DNA of 64,000 nucleotides from Gammaproteobacteria bacterium (lineage in GTDB: Bacteria > Pseudomonadota > Gammaproteobacteria > Steroidobacterales > Rariloculaceae): positions 1 to 64,000 of the forward strand of contig JAJDVG010000061.1 of assembly GCA_022826245.1 (NCBI GenBank), in the 5' to 3' direction. Position numbers and translations under genes: made by a program. Below, one piece after another: positions 9,461 through 18,652 of this stretch. The notes beneath the pieces are model-generated. The model had not been told where the DNA came from and ran no database searches. It saw only the letters and a list, made by a program, of their open reading frames with translations. Position 1 is the stretch's first letter. The number at the start of each line of letters is the position of its first letter.

Positions 9461-10090
9461 CTATCCGGAAGAGTTGCCGCCTGGCCGCAGCCGGAACAGA
9501 TACTCCTGCATGCCGCTGGTAAGCAGGCGGATGCGTTCGATCGTGAAGCCCGGCGAGCAACGGTCGAGATCCTCGGTCGAGTAGCGGGTCGCCGGGCGGT
9601 CCGGCGTCCCGGTCGACAGGTCGATCAGCCGGCCTTCGTCGAGCGGCGCCAGGAGTCCCGGCCGCCGCGCCATCACGGATCTCGAATAACCGATCAACGC
9701 GTGCGCGAATGCCCCGGGCCGGCTCCGCTTCGCTATCAGGGTCATCAACCCGGTGATCTGCGGCTGGCTCAGGTAGTTCAGATAGTCCCAGGTCAGCGTG
9801 ACGTCGATCCGTTCCGGCTGCGGCATCGCCTGCAGCGATTCGACCGGATCGGTCGCGGACTCGTCCCGCTGGTCGAGCGAGGCGACCACCACGTCCTCGA
9901 GGTCCGCGACGTCCACCCGGCAACGAAAGCGGCTCAACAGGTCGATCGTCCGGGGACGGGCCTTGCCGAGATCGAGGATCACCCAGCGCCGATCCTCGGC
10001 GAGCGAATCCATCAGCGAGCGGAACAACGGTACGTTTACCGTCCGCTTTACATCCTTATCTGTGGACAAGGCGCCGGCGCGCCGCGACAT
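9461..10090 (-). CDS. Hypothetical protein, possibly a degenerate SAM-methyltransferase fold
   Basis: 209 residues, no signal peptide or membrane segment. The segment RRWVILDLGKARPRTIDLLS followed by CRVDVADLEDV resembles the first strand-loop-helix of a Rossmann-like methyltransferase, and DVTLTWDYLNYLSQPQITGL a later strand; the glycine-rich SAM loop is not typical, so catalytic activity is doubtful. It lies 35 bp downstream of the bactofilin gene on the same strand, suggesting co-expression and a role linked to the cytoskeletal polymer. The specific function is unknown. Confidence 0.6.
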   Translation of the reverse strand: MSRRAGALSTDKDVKRTVNVPLFRSLMDSLAEDRRWVILDLGKARPRTIDLLSRFRCRVDVADLEDVVVASLDQRDESATDPVESLQAMPQPERIDVTLTWDYLNYLSQPQITGLMTLIAKRSRPGAFAHALIGYSRSVMARRPGLLAPLDEGRLIDLSTGTPDRPATRYSTEDLDRCSPGFTIERIRLLTSGMQEYLFRLRPGGNSSG

Positions 10091-10125
10091 GCTGCGTTCC
10101 GGGGCTCGCTTGAACGGATGCGGTG

Positions 10126-10725
10126 TCAGTGTGTCGACTCGGCTTTCAGACTCTTGTCGCCGGCGGTTTGTTGCGCGGCGCCGGACTTAGGCGGCGCCGG
10201 CTCGACGTTGGCGAGCTTGGCCGCCGGTTTGCCTGGTTCCGACCTGCCGCCGTCACTGGCCACCGCTTGTGTCTGGCGCTTGCCAAGAGCACGGTCGATA
10301 CTCTTGGGATCCATTTCGATCGAGCCCTTGAAATGAGCGCCCTCCTCGAGGCTGACGCGCGCGGCGAGCACATTGCCCCTGATTTTCGCGGTGGCGCGAA
10401 TACGGATGTTCTCGGAACTGCAGAGGTCGCCGCTGACTTCGCCGTCGATCAGCATCGACTTGGCATATGCGTCGGCCTTGATGCGTCCTTCCTTGCCGAT
10501 GGTGAGGCAATGATTCGGCAGCCGGATCGTGCCGCTGACCTGGCCTTCGACCCGCAAATCCTCGTCGCCGGACAACGTGCCGTCGATCTTGATCGAGCGA
10601 CCGATGATTGCTGCGTTCGTGGAGCCGGAGCGACCGGGAGTTGCCGGCCTGCTGTCTCGATCGGCGCCGGACGAACCTGGAGTCTGAGCCGGACGCCCGC
10701 GCGAAGTGTCTTTCTTGTCAAACAC
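10126..10725 (-). CDS. Bactofilin (polymer-forming cytoskeletal protein)
   Basis: 199 residues: a polar, disordered N-terminal tail rich in R/P/S/G (about residues 1-35), then a bactofilin beta-helix core (about 37-140) with the repeating pattern IIGRSIKIDGTLSGDEDLRVEGQ, VSGTIRLPNHCLTIGKEG, MLIDGEVSGDL, KIRGNVLAARVSLEEGAHFKGSI. A proline/alanine/lysine-rich C-terminal tail follows. Bactofilins self-assemble without nucleotide into filaments that organise cell-wall enzymes, stalks or motility machinery at the inner membrane. The product is within the usual family size range. It diverges from the DUF6152 gene at 10877 and is followed by the small gene at 9461. Confidence 0.93.
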   Translation of the reverse strand: MFDKKDTSRGRPAQTPGSSGADRDSRPATPGRSGSTNAAIIGRSIKIDGTLSGDEDLRVEGQVSGTIRLPNHCLTIGKEGRIKADAYAKSMLIDGEVSGDLCSSENIRIRATAKIRGNVLAARVSLEEGAHFKGSIEMDPKSIDRALGKRQTQAVASDGGRSEPGKPAAKLANVEPAPPKSGAAQQTAGDKSLKAESTH

Positions 10726-10876
10726 CTGGGAGGTTCCTTATTCCTGTGCGGCCGTCAGGGCGCTTGCACTGTAGGCACCTACTATACCGGAGATCGTCGG
10801 CCCGGACATGTGGCGGGCGAGCGTGCTAATCTGAAGGCACATCGTTCCGGCACAACAGAACAAAGGGGGAATCGAC

Positions 10877-11899
10877 ATGTGGCGTTTCGCAACCTTGCTC
10901 ATCCTGCCCGGTTTGACGGGCATCGCGTTAGCTCATCACAGCCAGGTCGGTATCTTCGATACGGACGGCCGGATCGAGGTCACCGGCGTCGTCAAGTCGG
11001 TGTCCTGGCGCAATCCGCACGGCCGGATTCTGCTCGACGTCACGGATGAGGACGGCAATGTCGTCGAGTGGGATGCGGAGACCGCGTCGGTCAGCATCCT
11101 GCGCAATCGCGGCGTGGAGACGCCTTCGATTGCCGTCGGCGAAACGGTCACGCTCGCCGGCGCGCCGTCGATACGGAACCGGCCCGAAATACTCACGCGC
11201 AGCATCCTGCTGCCGACGGACTACGAGTTCACTTTCGGTAGCCTGGAGGCGCATTTCCCGGCGGGCCAGGCCGGACGGATCGTCGGCCGTGGGGTCATCG
11301 AGGGGAATGTCGAAGAGGCCATCGCCAATGCGGACGGGATATTCCGCGTCTGGTCGACGGATATGGGCGACCCGGAACAATTCCCGATGTTCAAGGGCGG
11401 CTATCCGCTTAGCGAAGCCGGCCAGGCCGGCTGGGACGAATGGGACCCGCACGACAACATTCTGCTCAGGTGCGGGACCAAGGGCCAGCCGCTGATCATG
11501 ATCACGCCGCTGCCGATCGAGTTCGTGCGCGACGGCGACGTTATCGTCATGCGTATCGAGGAATTCGACTCGATCCGCCGGATTCACATGTCACCCGACG
11601 CGGTTGCCCCTGCCGAGCACACGCTCATGGGATTCTCGCGCGGGCGGTGGGACGGCACGACCCTCGTCGTCGAGACCGACCGCATCGCGGCCGGCTATTT
11701 CGATTACCACGGCGTGCCGCAGAGCGAGCAGATCCGGACGGTCGAGCGCTTCATGCCCAGCGAGGATTACGATCGGCTCGACTACAGCCTGACGACGACC
11801 GACCCGGAGAACTTCACCGAGCCGTTCACGCTGACGCGGCACTTCGTCTGGAGGCCGGGAAACAGCGTGCAACCCTACGAGTGTCTGGAGCGGTACTAG
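10877..11899 (+). CDS. DUF6152 family secreted protein (two-domain form)
   Basis: 340 residues with a signal peptide ending at ALA before HHSQVGIFD, the conserved double-histidine start of DUF6152 proteins. The first domain (about 20-105) contains VTGVVKSVSWRNPHGRILLDV and RPEILTRSILLP. The second (about 150-340) carries GRWDGTTLVVETDRI and EQIRTVERFMP, a pattern repeated in the genes at 11933 and 31790. A GGGGGA ribosome site precedes the ATG. The family is exported and of unknown biochemical function. The gene is followed after 33 bp by a second member, likely an operon made by duplication. Confidence 0.8.
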   Translation: MWRFATLLILPGLTGIALAHHSQVGIFDTDGRIEVTGVVKSVSWRNPHGRILLDVTDEDGNVVEWDAETASVSILRNRGVETPSIAVGETVTLAGAPSIRNRPEILTRSILLPTDYEFTFGSLEAHFPAGQAGRIVGRGVIEGNVEEAIANADGIFRVWSTDMGDPEQFPMFKGGYPLSEAGQAGWDEWDPHDNILLRCGTKGQPLIMITPLPIEFVRDGDVIVMRIEEFDSIRRIHMSPDAVAPAEHTLMGFSRGRWDGTTLVVETDRIAAGYFDYHGVPQSEQIRTVERFMPSEDYDRLDYSLTTTDPENFTEPFTLTRHFVWRPGNSVQPYECLERY

Positions 11900-11932
11900 C
11901 CGTTCCCGGGAAGGTGCGGGGATCGCCGTTGC

Positions 11933-13180
11933 ATGAGGATCGACAAACGCCCAACGCGGTCACCGTTGCCTGACGTGGCGATGCGGCGAGTCCTGACGTG
12001 CTGTCTCGTGAGCGATCTCACGTCCGCAATACGCACCGGTTCCTGCCGACGGCTGCTGTACGCCGGGACGGCTGCCGTCGCCGCACTCGCAGTGTCGGCC
12101 GCCGCGCTCGCGCATCACGGCTTCGGTCGCTTCGATCGTTCCCAGGAAGTGGAATTCCGCGGAGTCATCACGGACATCGATTTCGTCAACCCGCACGCGT
12201 ATCTGCATTTCGATGCCGCTCAGGCCGATGGCGGCACGATCGCGATGCGCTGCGAAATGCGGGCTGCGACATTGATGCGGCGTTCGGGCTGGAGCGCGGA
12301 AATGTTCACCATCGGCGCCGAAGCCACGGTTTACGGGTTCGGTCACCGCGACGATCCGGCCTCCTGTTATCTCGAAGACATCACCATCGGCGACGCGCCG
12401 GGTTTCAACCGCAACGATCAGTTCGACCACGCCTCGTCCGCCAACCTTGAAAATCGCCCGACGCACCTGGCTTCGGGCGAGTTCAACATCTCCGGTGACT
12501 GGGCTCAGGAGCAGTACGTGATTGCCGTTCCGCCCGACGGCAGCGGCGGCGGGCTCGTCCCGAAGAGCATGATCGCGGGCATCGAGTCGGGCGAGCTCAC
12601 GATGGCCGACGTACCACCGTCCGGATGGGGACCGCGGCCGGTCACGTTCACCGAACGCGGTCAGGCCGAGGCGGATGCCTTCGTGATGTGGTCGCCCGAG
12701 GACAACCCGCGGCTTCGTTGCGAGCCGACGAGCATCCTGTTCGACTGGCTGTTCGACGGCGCCGTCAACCGCATTATCCAGGCGGGAGACCGCATTGTCG
12801 TGAATTACGGGCTGTACAGCTTCGAGCGCGTGATCCACATGAACATGGACGAGCATCCGGCCGATATCGAGCCGAGCTACTCGGGGCATTCCATCGGCCG
12901 TTGGGAGGGCGACGTACTCGTCGTCGACACGATCGGCTTCGAGCCCGGAGTCATCGCGCCGCCCGTGCGCCACAGCGACCGGCTTCATATCGTGGAGCGC
13001 TACTCGCTCGATACGCAGACGCTGGAACTCAGGCGCGACTACGTGGCCGAGGATCCCGTCTATTTCACCGGTCAATACGTCGGCTCCGATATCGTACTGC
13101 CCGCCGATGTGCCCTATGTTGCGCATCCTTGCGACGAACTCGCGTACGAATTCATCCCCGAGGAACAGCGGGGAGACTGA
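11933..13180 (+). CDS. DUF6152 family secreted protein (second two-domain copy)
   Basis: 415 residues from the ATG at 11933; an alternative ATG at 11981 would give a shorter and more usual leader before the signal sequence (TAAVAALAVSAAALA). The mature part begins HHGFGRFD and has the DUF6152 pattern (VEFRGVITDIDFVNPHAYLH). The C-terminal domain has GRWEGDVLVVDTIGF and HSDRLHIVERYSLD, homologous to the genes at 10877 and 31790. A GCGGGGA site lies before 11933. The protein is predicted to be periplasmic with unknown function. The closely spaced upstream paralogue suggests tandem duplication. Confidence 0.75.
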   Translation: MRIDKRPTRSPLPDVAMRRVLTCCLVSDLTSAIRTGSCRRLLYAGTAAVAALAVSAAALAHHGFGRFDRSQEVEFRGVITDIDFVNPHAYLHFDAAQADGGTIAMRCEMRAATLMRRSGWSAEMFTIGAEATVYGFGHRDDPASCYLEDITIGDAPGFNRNDQFDHASSANLENRPTHLASGEFNISGDWAQEQYVIAVPPDGSGGGLVPKSMIAGIESGELTMADVPPSGWGPRPVTFTERGQAEADAFVMWSPEDNPRLRCEPTSILFDWLFDGAVNRIIQAGDRIVVNYGLYSFERVIHMNMDEHPADIEPSYSGHSIGRWEGDVLVVDTIGFEPGVIAPPVRHSDRLHIVERYSLDTQTLELRRDYVAEDPVYFTGQYVGSDIVLPADVPYVAHPCDELAYEFIPEEQRGD

Positions 13181-13265
13181 CCGGGGGCAGGCCGCAATCT
13201 GACGGCGGACCCCCGGCGTTTCGGGCGAAATCGATGATTCTCGAACGGCTTGACGGTCAAGCGCG

Positions 13266-14036
13266 ATGATCCTGCCTCGAAGGGTGGCCGCGAGAATCGC
13301 GCTCGCCGCTCTGCTGGCCTGTCTCGGCAGCGGCTGCGCGTCCATTCCCGAGCGGGCAGGCCCGCAAGACGACGATCCCATGGAGCGCATGAACCGCGCC
13401 GTCTTCTCGTTCAATATGAAAGCGGACCGGGCCATCGTTCGACCCGTGGCGACCGGTTACCGCAGGATTACCCCGGATCCCGTCGAGCGTCGGATCAGCA
13501 ATTTCTTCGAGAACCTGTCGAGCCCGGTCCTGATCGCCAGCGACCTCCTGCAGGGCAAGGTCAGGCAGGCCAGCATCGACACCGGCCGCTTCCTGCTCAA
13601 CTCCAGCGTGGGGCTGCTTGGCCTGTTCGACGTTGCCCGGCACATGGGCCTCGAGGCGGGTCAGGAAGAGGACTTCGGCCAGGTGCTCGGGCGCTGGGGC
13701 ATCGGTCGCGGGCCCTACATCATGGTACCGATACTCGGGCCGTATTCGCTGCGCGACGCCGCCGGGCGTGTGCTCGGGCTGCCTCTGGAGCCGCTGCGCG
13801 AATTCGACAATGACACTGGCGCGCGCAATTCGCTCGTCATGCTTTATGCGATCGATACCCGCGTGGGGCTGCTCGCAGCCGACGCTGAACTCGATGCGGC
13901 ATTCGATCCCTATGTGTTTCTGCGCGACGCTTACTACCAGCGGCGGGAATTCCTGCTTCACGACGGCGAGCCGCCTTCATTCGATGAGGACTTCGGGGTC
14001 GAATTCTCGGAAGAGGAGTTTCTCGGCGCGCCCTGA
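13266..14036 (+). CDS. mlaA: MlaA (VacJ) outer-membrane phospholipid-removal lipoprotein
   Basis: 256 residues with a lipoprotein signal (LGSGC, lipidated C24) and the MlaA core: DPMERMNRAVFSFNMKADRA, RRISNFFENLSSPVLIASDLLQGK, DTGRFLLNSSVGLLGLFDVA, EEDFGQVLGRWGIGRGPYIMVPILGP. MlaA sits as a ring in the outer membrane and draws mislocalised phospholipid from the outer leaflet, passing it to the periplasmic carrier MlaC. The C-terminal tail is acidic. It lies next to and converges with the mlaFEDCB operon rather than being part of it. Confidence 0.95.
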   Translation: MILPRRVAARIALAALLACLGSGCASIPERAGPQDDDPMERMNRAVFSFNMKADRAIVRPVATGYRRITPDPVERRISNFFENLSSPVLIASDLLQGKVRQASIDTGRFLLNSSVGLLGLFDVARHMGLEAGQEEDFGQVLGRWGIGRGPYIMVPILGPYSLRDAAGRVLGLPLEPLREFDNDTGARNSLVMLYAIDTRVGLLAADAELDAAFDPYVFLRDAYYQRREFLLHDGEPPSFDEDFGVEFSEEEFLGAP

Positions 14037-14078
14037 GCGCTTCAAGGGGCGCCGTTCGAAACCCTGACGCTTTGCGGG

Positions 14079-14441
14079 TTAGTCGGCGCCGGAGCCCTGA
14101 GTGCGGCGCAGCAGCTCCGCGACTTCGCTGATCTCGGCAACGGCGCTGATCTGCGGCGGTATGTTCTCGTACGCGATCTGCCGGCCGGCATCCCGTGCAC
14201 GGCTCAGCCATTCGAGCAGCAGGGCAAGCCCCGCGGTGTCGGCCTGAGCGACGCCCGACATGTCGATACCGATGGATTCATGCGGCGCGAACAGCCGCTC
14301 GCTCTCGTTGAGAATGGAAGTCACGGTCGCGAACGTGAGGTCGCAGCGCAGGGCGAACCTGCCGGCTCCGAGGTCCTCGAGTCCGGCGTTTCGACGATCC
14401 TTGCCGCGCACGACGTCAGCGGCCCGCATTCGCGGCATCAC
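14079..14441 (-). CDS. mlaB: MlaB, STAS-domain subunit of the Mla ABC transporter
   Basis: 120 residues with a STAS fold (CDLTFATVTSILNESERLF; SIGIDMSGVAQADTAGLALLLEWLSRA). In the Mla complex MlaB binds the ATPase MlaF on the cytoplasmic side and stabilises or activates it. It is the last gene of the operon and its start overlaps the end of mlaC by up to 26 bp; alternative in-frame methionines at 14438 and 14429 are equally possible starts. Confidence 0.88.
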   Translation of the reverse strand: MMPRMRAADVVRGKDRRNAGLEDLGAGRFALRCDLTFATVTSILNESERLFAPHESIGIDMSGVAQADTAGLALLLEWLSRARDAGRQIAYENIPPQISAVAEISEVAELLRRTQGSGAD

Positions 14442-15054
14442 TGTCGCGATAGGCCTCGAGCCTCAGTATGACGCTGTCGAGCCCGTTCGCCCCGATTTCC
14501 GCGCCGAGCTGGCTGCGCAGATTGCGCACGTACGAGATGCCTTCGATGACGATGTCGTAGACTTTCCAGCCGCCGCTGCCGAGGCGCAGCTCGTAGTTGA
14601 CAGGCACGTTGGAGCCGTCGTCGAGCGTGATGAGCGTGCGGATGCTGGCCCGGTCGCCGTCGGGTTCCCCGCGCATGGGCACGATCTGCAGGCGATCCGA
14701 CTCGAACCGCAGGAGCCCCTGGGCATAGCGGTTCAATATGTAGTTGTAGAGCGCGGTCGTGAAGCGTGCCTTCTGCTCGTTGCTCGCATCGCGCCCGTGG
14801 CGGCCAAGCACGAGAAAGGATGCATATGCCGTATCGAAACGCGGCAGGAACACGCGGTCGACGACGGCGTGCAACTCGGCGGGATTGGCTTCGAGTTGCT
14901 CCCTGCGCCCGTCCAGTTCCGCGAGTATCGATTCGGCGGCGCTGCGCACGACAGCTTCGGGCGATTCGATCGGAGCGTCCTGCTGCGCGAATGCGCCCGT
15001 CGCGAGCGCGGCGACCGCGAACAGTGCGCAACGCAAGGAAGTTCGCTCAAGCAT
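14416..15054 (-). CDS. mlaC: MlaC periplasmic phospholipid carrier
   Basis: 212 residues with a signal peptide (cleavage near AFAQ) and the MlaC/Tol-Tol-Ttg2D pattern: PEAVVRSAAESILAELDGRR, FDTAYASFLVLGRHGRDASN, ALYNYILNRYAQGLL and the C-terminal WKVYDIVIEGISYVRNLRSQ. MlaC ferries phospholipid between MlaA at the outer membrane and the MlaFEDB complex at the inner membrane. It lies 12 bp after mlaD and overlaps mlaB. Confidence 0.94.
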   Translation of the reverse strand: MLERTSLRCALFAVAALATGAFAQQDAPIESPEAVVRSAAESILAELDGRREQLEANPAELHAVVDRVFLPRFDTAYASFLVLGRHGRDASNEQKARFTTALYNYILNRYAQGLLRFESDRLQIVPMRGEPDGDRASIRTLITLDDGSNVPVNYELRLGSGGWKVYDIVIEGISYVRNLRSQLGAEIGANGLDSVILRLEAYRDSDAANAGR

Positions 15055-15066
15055 TCGTTGTCACCG

Positions 15067-15528
15067 TCACTGTTCGCCCAGGGACAACAGGAACCTGCCG
15101 ATGAGATCCTCGAGCACGATGGCCGACTGCGTGAATTGAATCTCGCTGCCGTCCCTGAGCGCGTCGAGCGAGCCGCCGGGGTTGATGCCCACGTACTGGC
15201 CGCCGAGCAGGCCCGAAGTCAGGATGCTCGCGTCGGAATCCTCGGGGATGTCGGTGTACTGCGGGTCGATCCTGAGATTCACGACCGCCTGGAAGCCTTC
15301 GGGATCGAACCCGATGGAGTCGACCCGCCCGATCGTGACGCCGGCCATCGTTACCGGCGCCCTGACCGCCAGCCCGCCGACGTTGTCGAATCTCGCGGTG
15401 ACGATGAAGCCGTCCGCATTGAGGTAGGTCTCGAGGTTGCTGGTCTGCGTGGTCAGAAACAGCAGCGAAAGGATGCCGAGCAGCACGAACAGGCCCGTTC
15501 CGAGTTCAATCGTCCTTGTCTTGCGCAT
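15067..15528 (-). CDS. mlaD: MlaD, MCE-domain membrane subunit
   Basis: 153 residues: one N-terminal membrane helix (about 8-27) followed by a single MCE domain (ADGFIVTARFDNVGGLAVRA, PVTMAGVTIGRVDSIGFDPE, SGLLGGQYVGINPGG) and a C-terminal hydrophobic helix (VLEDLIGRFLLSL) that in the MlaD hexamer lines the lipid channel. Length is normal. It lies 12 bp after mlaE. Confidence 0.95.
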   Translation of the reverse strand: MRKTRTIELGTGLFVLLGILSLLFLTTQTSNLETYLNADGFIVTARFDNVGGLAVRAPVTMAGVTIGRVDSIGFDPEGFQAVVNLRIDPQYTDIPEDSDASILTSGLLGGQYVGINPGGSLDALRDGSEIQFTQSAIVLEDLIGRFLLSLGEQ

Positions 15529-15540
15529 CGTTCAGCCTTC

Positions 15541-16281
15541 TCAGATCAATGCCGCGGTAATCAGGTAATCGAGCACGAGTATGCTAACCGCTGTCTCAAC
15601 GACCGTGCGCGTCGTGGCCGCGCCGACGCCTTCGGCCGTCGGCGTGCAGGTGTAGCCTTCGAAGACGGCAAGCAGGCTCGCGGCGACGCCGAATACCACG
15701 CTCTTGAAGATGCCTTCCGCGACATCGCTCAGGTCGACGGTCGAGAGCAACTGCGACCAGAATACACCGGAATCGACGCCCATGACGCTGACGCCGATCG
15801 CGTAGGTTCCGGTGATTCCTATGGCGTTGAAGATCGCGACCAGCAGGGGCATCGCGATGACTCCGCCGAGGAATCTGGGCACGACGACGCGCTTGACCGG
15901 GTCGACCGCCATCATCTCCATCGCCGAGAGTTGGTCGGTGGCGCGCATCAGGCCGATTTCGGACGTCATGGACGTGCCCGCACGACCCGCGAACAGCAGC
16001 GCCGTGACGACCGGGCCGAGTTCCTTGAAGAGCGACAGCGCCGACAACGTCCCGAGCGAATCCTCGGCGCTGAATCTCGACAGCGAATCGTAGCCCTGAA
16101 GTCCGAGCACCATGCCGACGAAGAAGCCGCAGATCATGATCAGGATCAGCGACACGGTGCCCGCGTTGTAGATCTGCGCGACGACGAGCCCGGGCCGGCT
16201 GAGCGCTGCTTGCGGCAGCGCGGCGAGTACGCGCCCGAAAAAGAGCGTTACGGCGCCGAGCTTTTCGATCGATTCACGCAT
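15541..16281 (-). CDS. mlaE: MlaE permease
   Basis: 246 residues, about five hydrophobic segments, with the conserved permease features ALLFAGRAGTSMTSEIGLMRATDQLSAMEMMAVDP region and VPRFLGGVIAMPLLVAIFN. MlaE forms the membrane dimer of the Mla lipid transporter. It lies 67 bp downstream of mlaF, the widest gap in the operon. Confidence 0.95.
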   Translation of the reverse strand: MRESIEKLGAVTLFFGRVLAALPQAALSRPGLVVAQIYNAGTVSLILIMICGFFVGMVLGLQGYDSLSRFSAEDSLGTLSALSLFKELGPVVTALLFAGRAGTSMTSEIGLMRATDQLSAMEMMAVDPVKRVVVPRFLGGVIAMPLLVAIFNAIGITGTYAIGVSVMGVDSGVFWSQLLSTVDLSDVAEGIFKSVVFGVAASLLAVFEGYTCTPTAEGVGAATTRTVVETAVSILVLDYLITAALI

Positions 16282-16348
16282 CGCTGTCGCCCTGCCTGCC
16301 GGGTATCTCGCCGATCTCGATACGCCGCGGGACTCGCGCCACGTACTG

Positions 16349-17167
16349 TCAGGACTCGCGCCGGGACAGCAGGTGCTCGGCGTAGTCCGGGGCCGGATAG
16401 TGAAACGGCACCGGGCCGTCTGCGTGGCCGTGCATGAACTGCTGCACGAAGCCCGAGTCGTGCGTTCGAAGCTGCTCCGGGCTGCCCGACGCGACGACCT
16501 TGCCGTCGGCGAGAATGAAGCTGCGGTCGGCGACCGCCGCCGTTTGCAGCACGTCGTGCGACACGACGATGCTCGTGATGTTCAGCGCGTCGTTCATGTT
16601 CCGGATGAGCCTGAGTACGACGCCGAGGGAGATCGGGTCGAGGCCCGCGAACGGCTCGTCGTAAATCAGCAGCTTCGGATCCATCACGATCGCGCGCGCG
16701 AGCGCGACGCGGCGGGCCATGCCGCCCGACAGTTCGCTCGGCATCATGCGCGCGGCGCCCCTGAGACCGACGGCGTGGAGTTTCGTCAGCACGACCTGGC
16801 GGATCAGGCGTTCGGGCAGATTCGTGTGCTCGCGAAGCGGAAACGCGACGTTCTCGAACACGTCGTAGTCGGTAAGCAGCGCGCCCTGCTGGAACAACAT
16901 GCCGATGTCCTGGCGCATCTCGTAGAGTTCGCGGCGGGAAAGCCTGTTGACATGGCGGCCGTCGACGCGGATGTCGCCGCGCTCGGGCTCGAGTTGCCCG
17001 GTGATGAGCCTCAGCAGCGTCGTCTTGCCGGTACCGCTCGGACCCATGATCGCGGTGACCTCGCCGCGCCGGATCCCCAGGCTGAGATCGTCGAGTACAG
17101 GGCGGTCACCGCGGCTGAAGCCGAGCCCTTCGATCTCGACGATGTAATCGGTCGTCGCGTCGGGCAT
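16349..17167 (-). CDS. mlaF: MlaF ATPase
   Basis: 272 residues with all ABC ATPase motifs: Walker A GPSGTGKTT (42-50), Q-loop MLFQQGALL (90-98), signature LSGGMARR (146-153), Walker B KLLIYDEP (165-172) and switch histidine in VVSHD. MlaF powers phospholipid movement through MlaE-MlaD. It is the first gene of the mlaFEDCB operon. Confidence 0.96.
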   Translation of the reverse strand: MPDATTDYIVEIEGLGFSRGDRPVLDDLSLGIRRGEVTAIMGPSGTGKTTLLRLITGQLEPERGDIRVDGRHVNRLSRRELYEMRQDIGMLFQQGALLTDYDVFENVAFPLREHTNLPERLIRQVVLTKLHAVGLRGAARMMPSELSGGMARRVALARAIVMDPKLLIYDEPFAGLDPISLGVVLRLIRNMNDALNITSIVVSHDVLQTAAVADRSFILADGKVVASGSPEQLRTHDSGFVQQFMHGHADGPVPFHYPAPDYAEHLLSRRES

Positions 17168-17295
17168 CGTTCAGAGGGGTTCTGCCGCGACGCGCTCGAT
17201 GCGCCGGCCCATGACAGCGCGGCCCCGGCCGCGCTTGCCCGCTCTGGCGGCGAGGCCCGCCGGAACCCGATGGTCGACCGAGCGCAGTATCGGCG

Positions 17296-18528
17296 TCACT
17301 CGACCGGTTCGATCCGCAGGATCGTTCCGTCCGCGTTCGCCCCGCCGAAGCTGAGTTCGGTGGCGAGGTAGATCAACTCGTCGGGCCCCTGGGCGATGTC
17401 GCGGACCCTGAGCCGGAACTGTCCGAGCAACGTGTCGCGGCGCTCGTCCTGACTCGGGTTGCCGAACGATAGGCGCAGCAGCACGCGCGTCGTCAACGCG
17501 CCGACGAATGCGCTGTTCTTCCAGTCCGGGAACCGCTCGCCCGTGTAGAACATGATGCTCGATGGACTGACTGCCGGAACCCAGTGCATCCGCGGCATCT
17601 CCATGCCGGGCCGGTACCAGGGTTCGTCGGAGACGAGCGTGCCGGTGTAGTTGCGTCCCGTCGAGACGAGCGGCCAGCCGTAGTTGCCCCCCGGACGCAG
17701 GATGTTGACCTCGTCGCCGCCCAGAGGTCCGATCTCGACTTGCCAGAGTTCTCCCGTTTCGGGATGAAACGCAAGCCCGTAGCCGTTGCGATGACCGTAG
17801 GTCCAGATCTCGGGCTTGGCGTCGGTTCGGCCGACGAATGGATTGTCCTCCGGCACGCTGCCGTCGTCGCGGATCCTGAGCGTCTTGCCGACGTGATTGT
17901 CCAGGCTCTGCGCCTTGATGCGCAGGCTTGGATCGTCCGTGGGAATGCAGCAGAGACGGTCGCGGTCGCCCACGGTGATGTAGAGCGTCTCGTCCGGCGC
18001 GAACATGATGCGGCCGCCGAGGTTGCCCCCCGCTTCCCAGGCATCGGCGACGAATACTTCCTCGACATCGACCAGCGCCTCGCCGTCGAGACGGCCCCGC
18101 GAAATCGCCAGCGTCGTGCCGGGTTCGCCCCACTTGACATGCGACATGTACACGAGACCGTTCTCGGCGAAGTCGGGGTGAACGGCCAGCGCGTGCAGGC
18201 GCGTATTGTTCGACCGAGCCTGCACATCCTCCGGTGCAAGCGGCGCTTCCCAGACCGGATCCGCAAGCAATTCGCCGTCACGGATCATGCGCATCCGTCC
18301 GTTGTGCTCGTTGACGAGCAGCGTGTCGCTGTCGGGCAGAAAACCGATGCTCCACGGATGGACAAGCCCGTCGGCGATCGGCACGACGCGATAGCTCACG
18401 CCGCGGGTCTGCAGTTCCACGGGCTCCGTCGGATTGCTTCCCTGGCCGCCCGGTTGAGCGTTTAAGGCGGCAGGAACGAGCAGCATCGCGCCCGCGCAAG
18501 CGGCCGCAAATCTTGATACGGGTTTCAT
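17296..18528 (-). CDS. PQQ-dependent soluble sugar dehydrogenase (YliI/Asd type)
   Basis: 410 residues with a signal peptide (cleavage near ALNAQ) and the glucose/sorbosone dehydrogenase six-bladed propeller: GLVHPWSIGFLPDSDTLLVN, HALAVHPDFAENGLVYMSH, GGRIMFAPDETLYITVGDR, WTYGHRNGYGLAFHP, GGDEVNILRPGGNYGWPLVS. Relatives oxidise aldoses in the periplasm using PQQ, although many members have no known substrate. The ATG at 18528 is preferred over an in-frame TTG nine bases upstream. An adjacent Cys-Cys pair (RDRLCCIP) sits in the loop after the calcium/PQQ region. It diverges from the lipoprotein gene at 18816. Confidence 0.85.
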   Translation of the reverse strand: MKPVSRFAAACAGAMLLVPAALNAQPGGQGSNPTEPVELQTRGVSYRVVPIADGLVHPWSIGFLPDSDTLLVNEHNGRMRMIRDGELLADPVWEAPLAPEDVQARSNNTRLHALAVHPDFAENGLVYMSHVKWGEPGTTLAISRGRLDGEALVDVEEVFVADAWEAGGNLGGRIMFAPDETLYITVGDRDRLCCIPTDDPSLRIKAQSLDNHVGKTLRIRDDGSVPEDNPFVGRTDAKPEIWTYGHRNGYGLAFHPETGELWQVEIGPLGGDEVNILRPGGNYGWPLVSTGRNYTGTLVSDEPWYRPGMEMPRMHWVPAVSPSSIMFYTGERFPDWKNSAFVGALTTRVLLRLSFGNPSQDERRDTLLGQFRLRVRDIAQGPDELIYLATELSFGGANADGTILRIEPVE

Positions 18529-18652
18529 GCGAGCCAACCTCGAAGATCAGCGGAAAACGGGAGCGCCAATCGTATCACGGGACCCGGGCCGCGAAGCCGC
18601 GTGTGGATGCGCAATCCGGTGCGACCCGGAGAGCCTCGCGCGTTCGGCGCGA

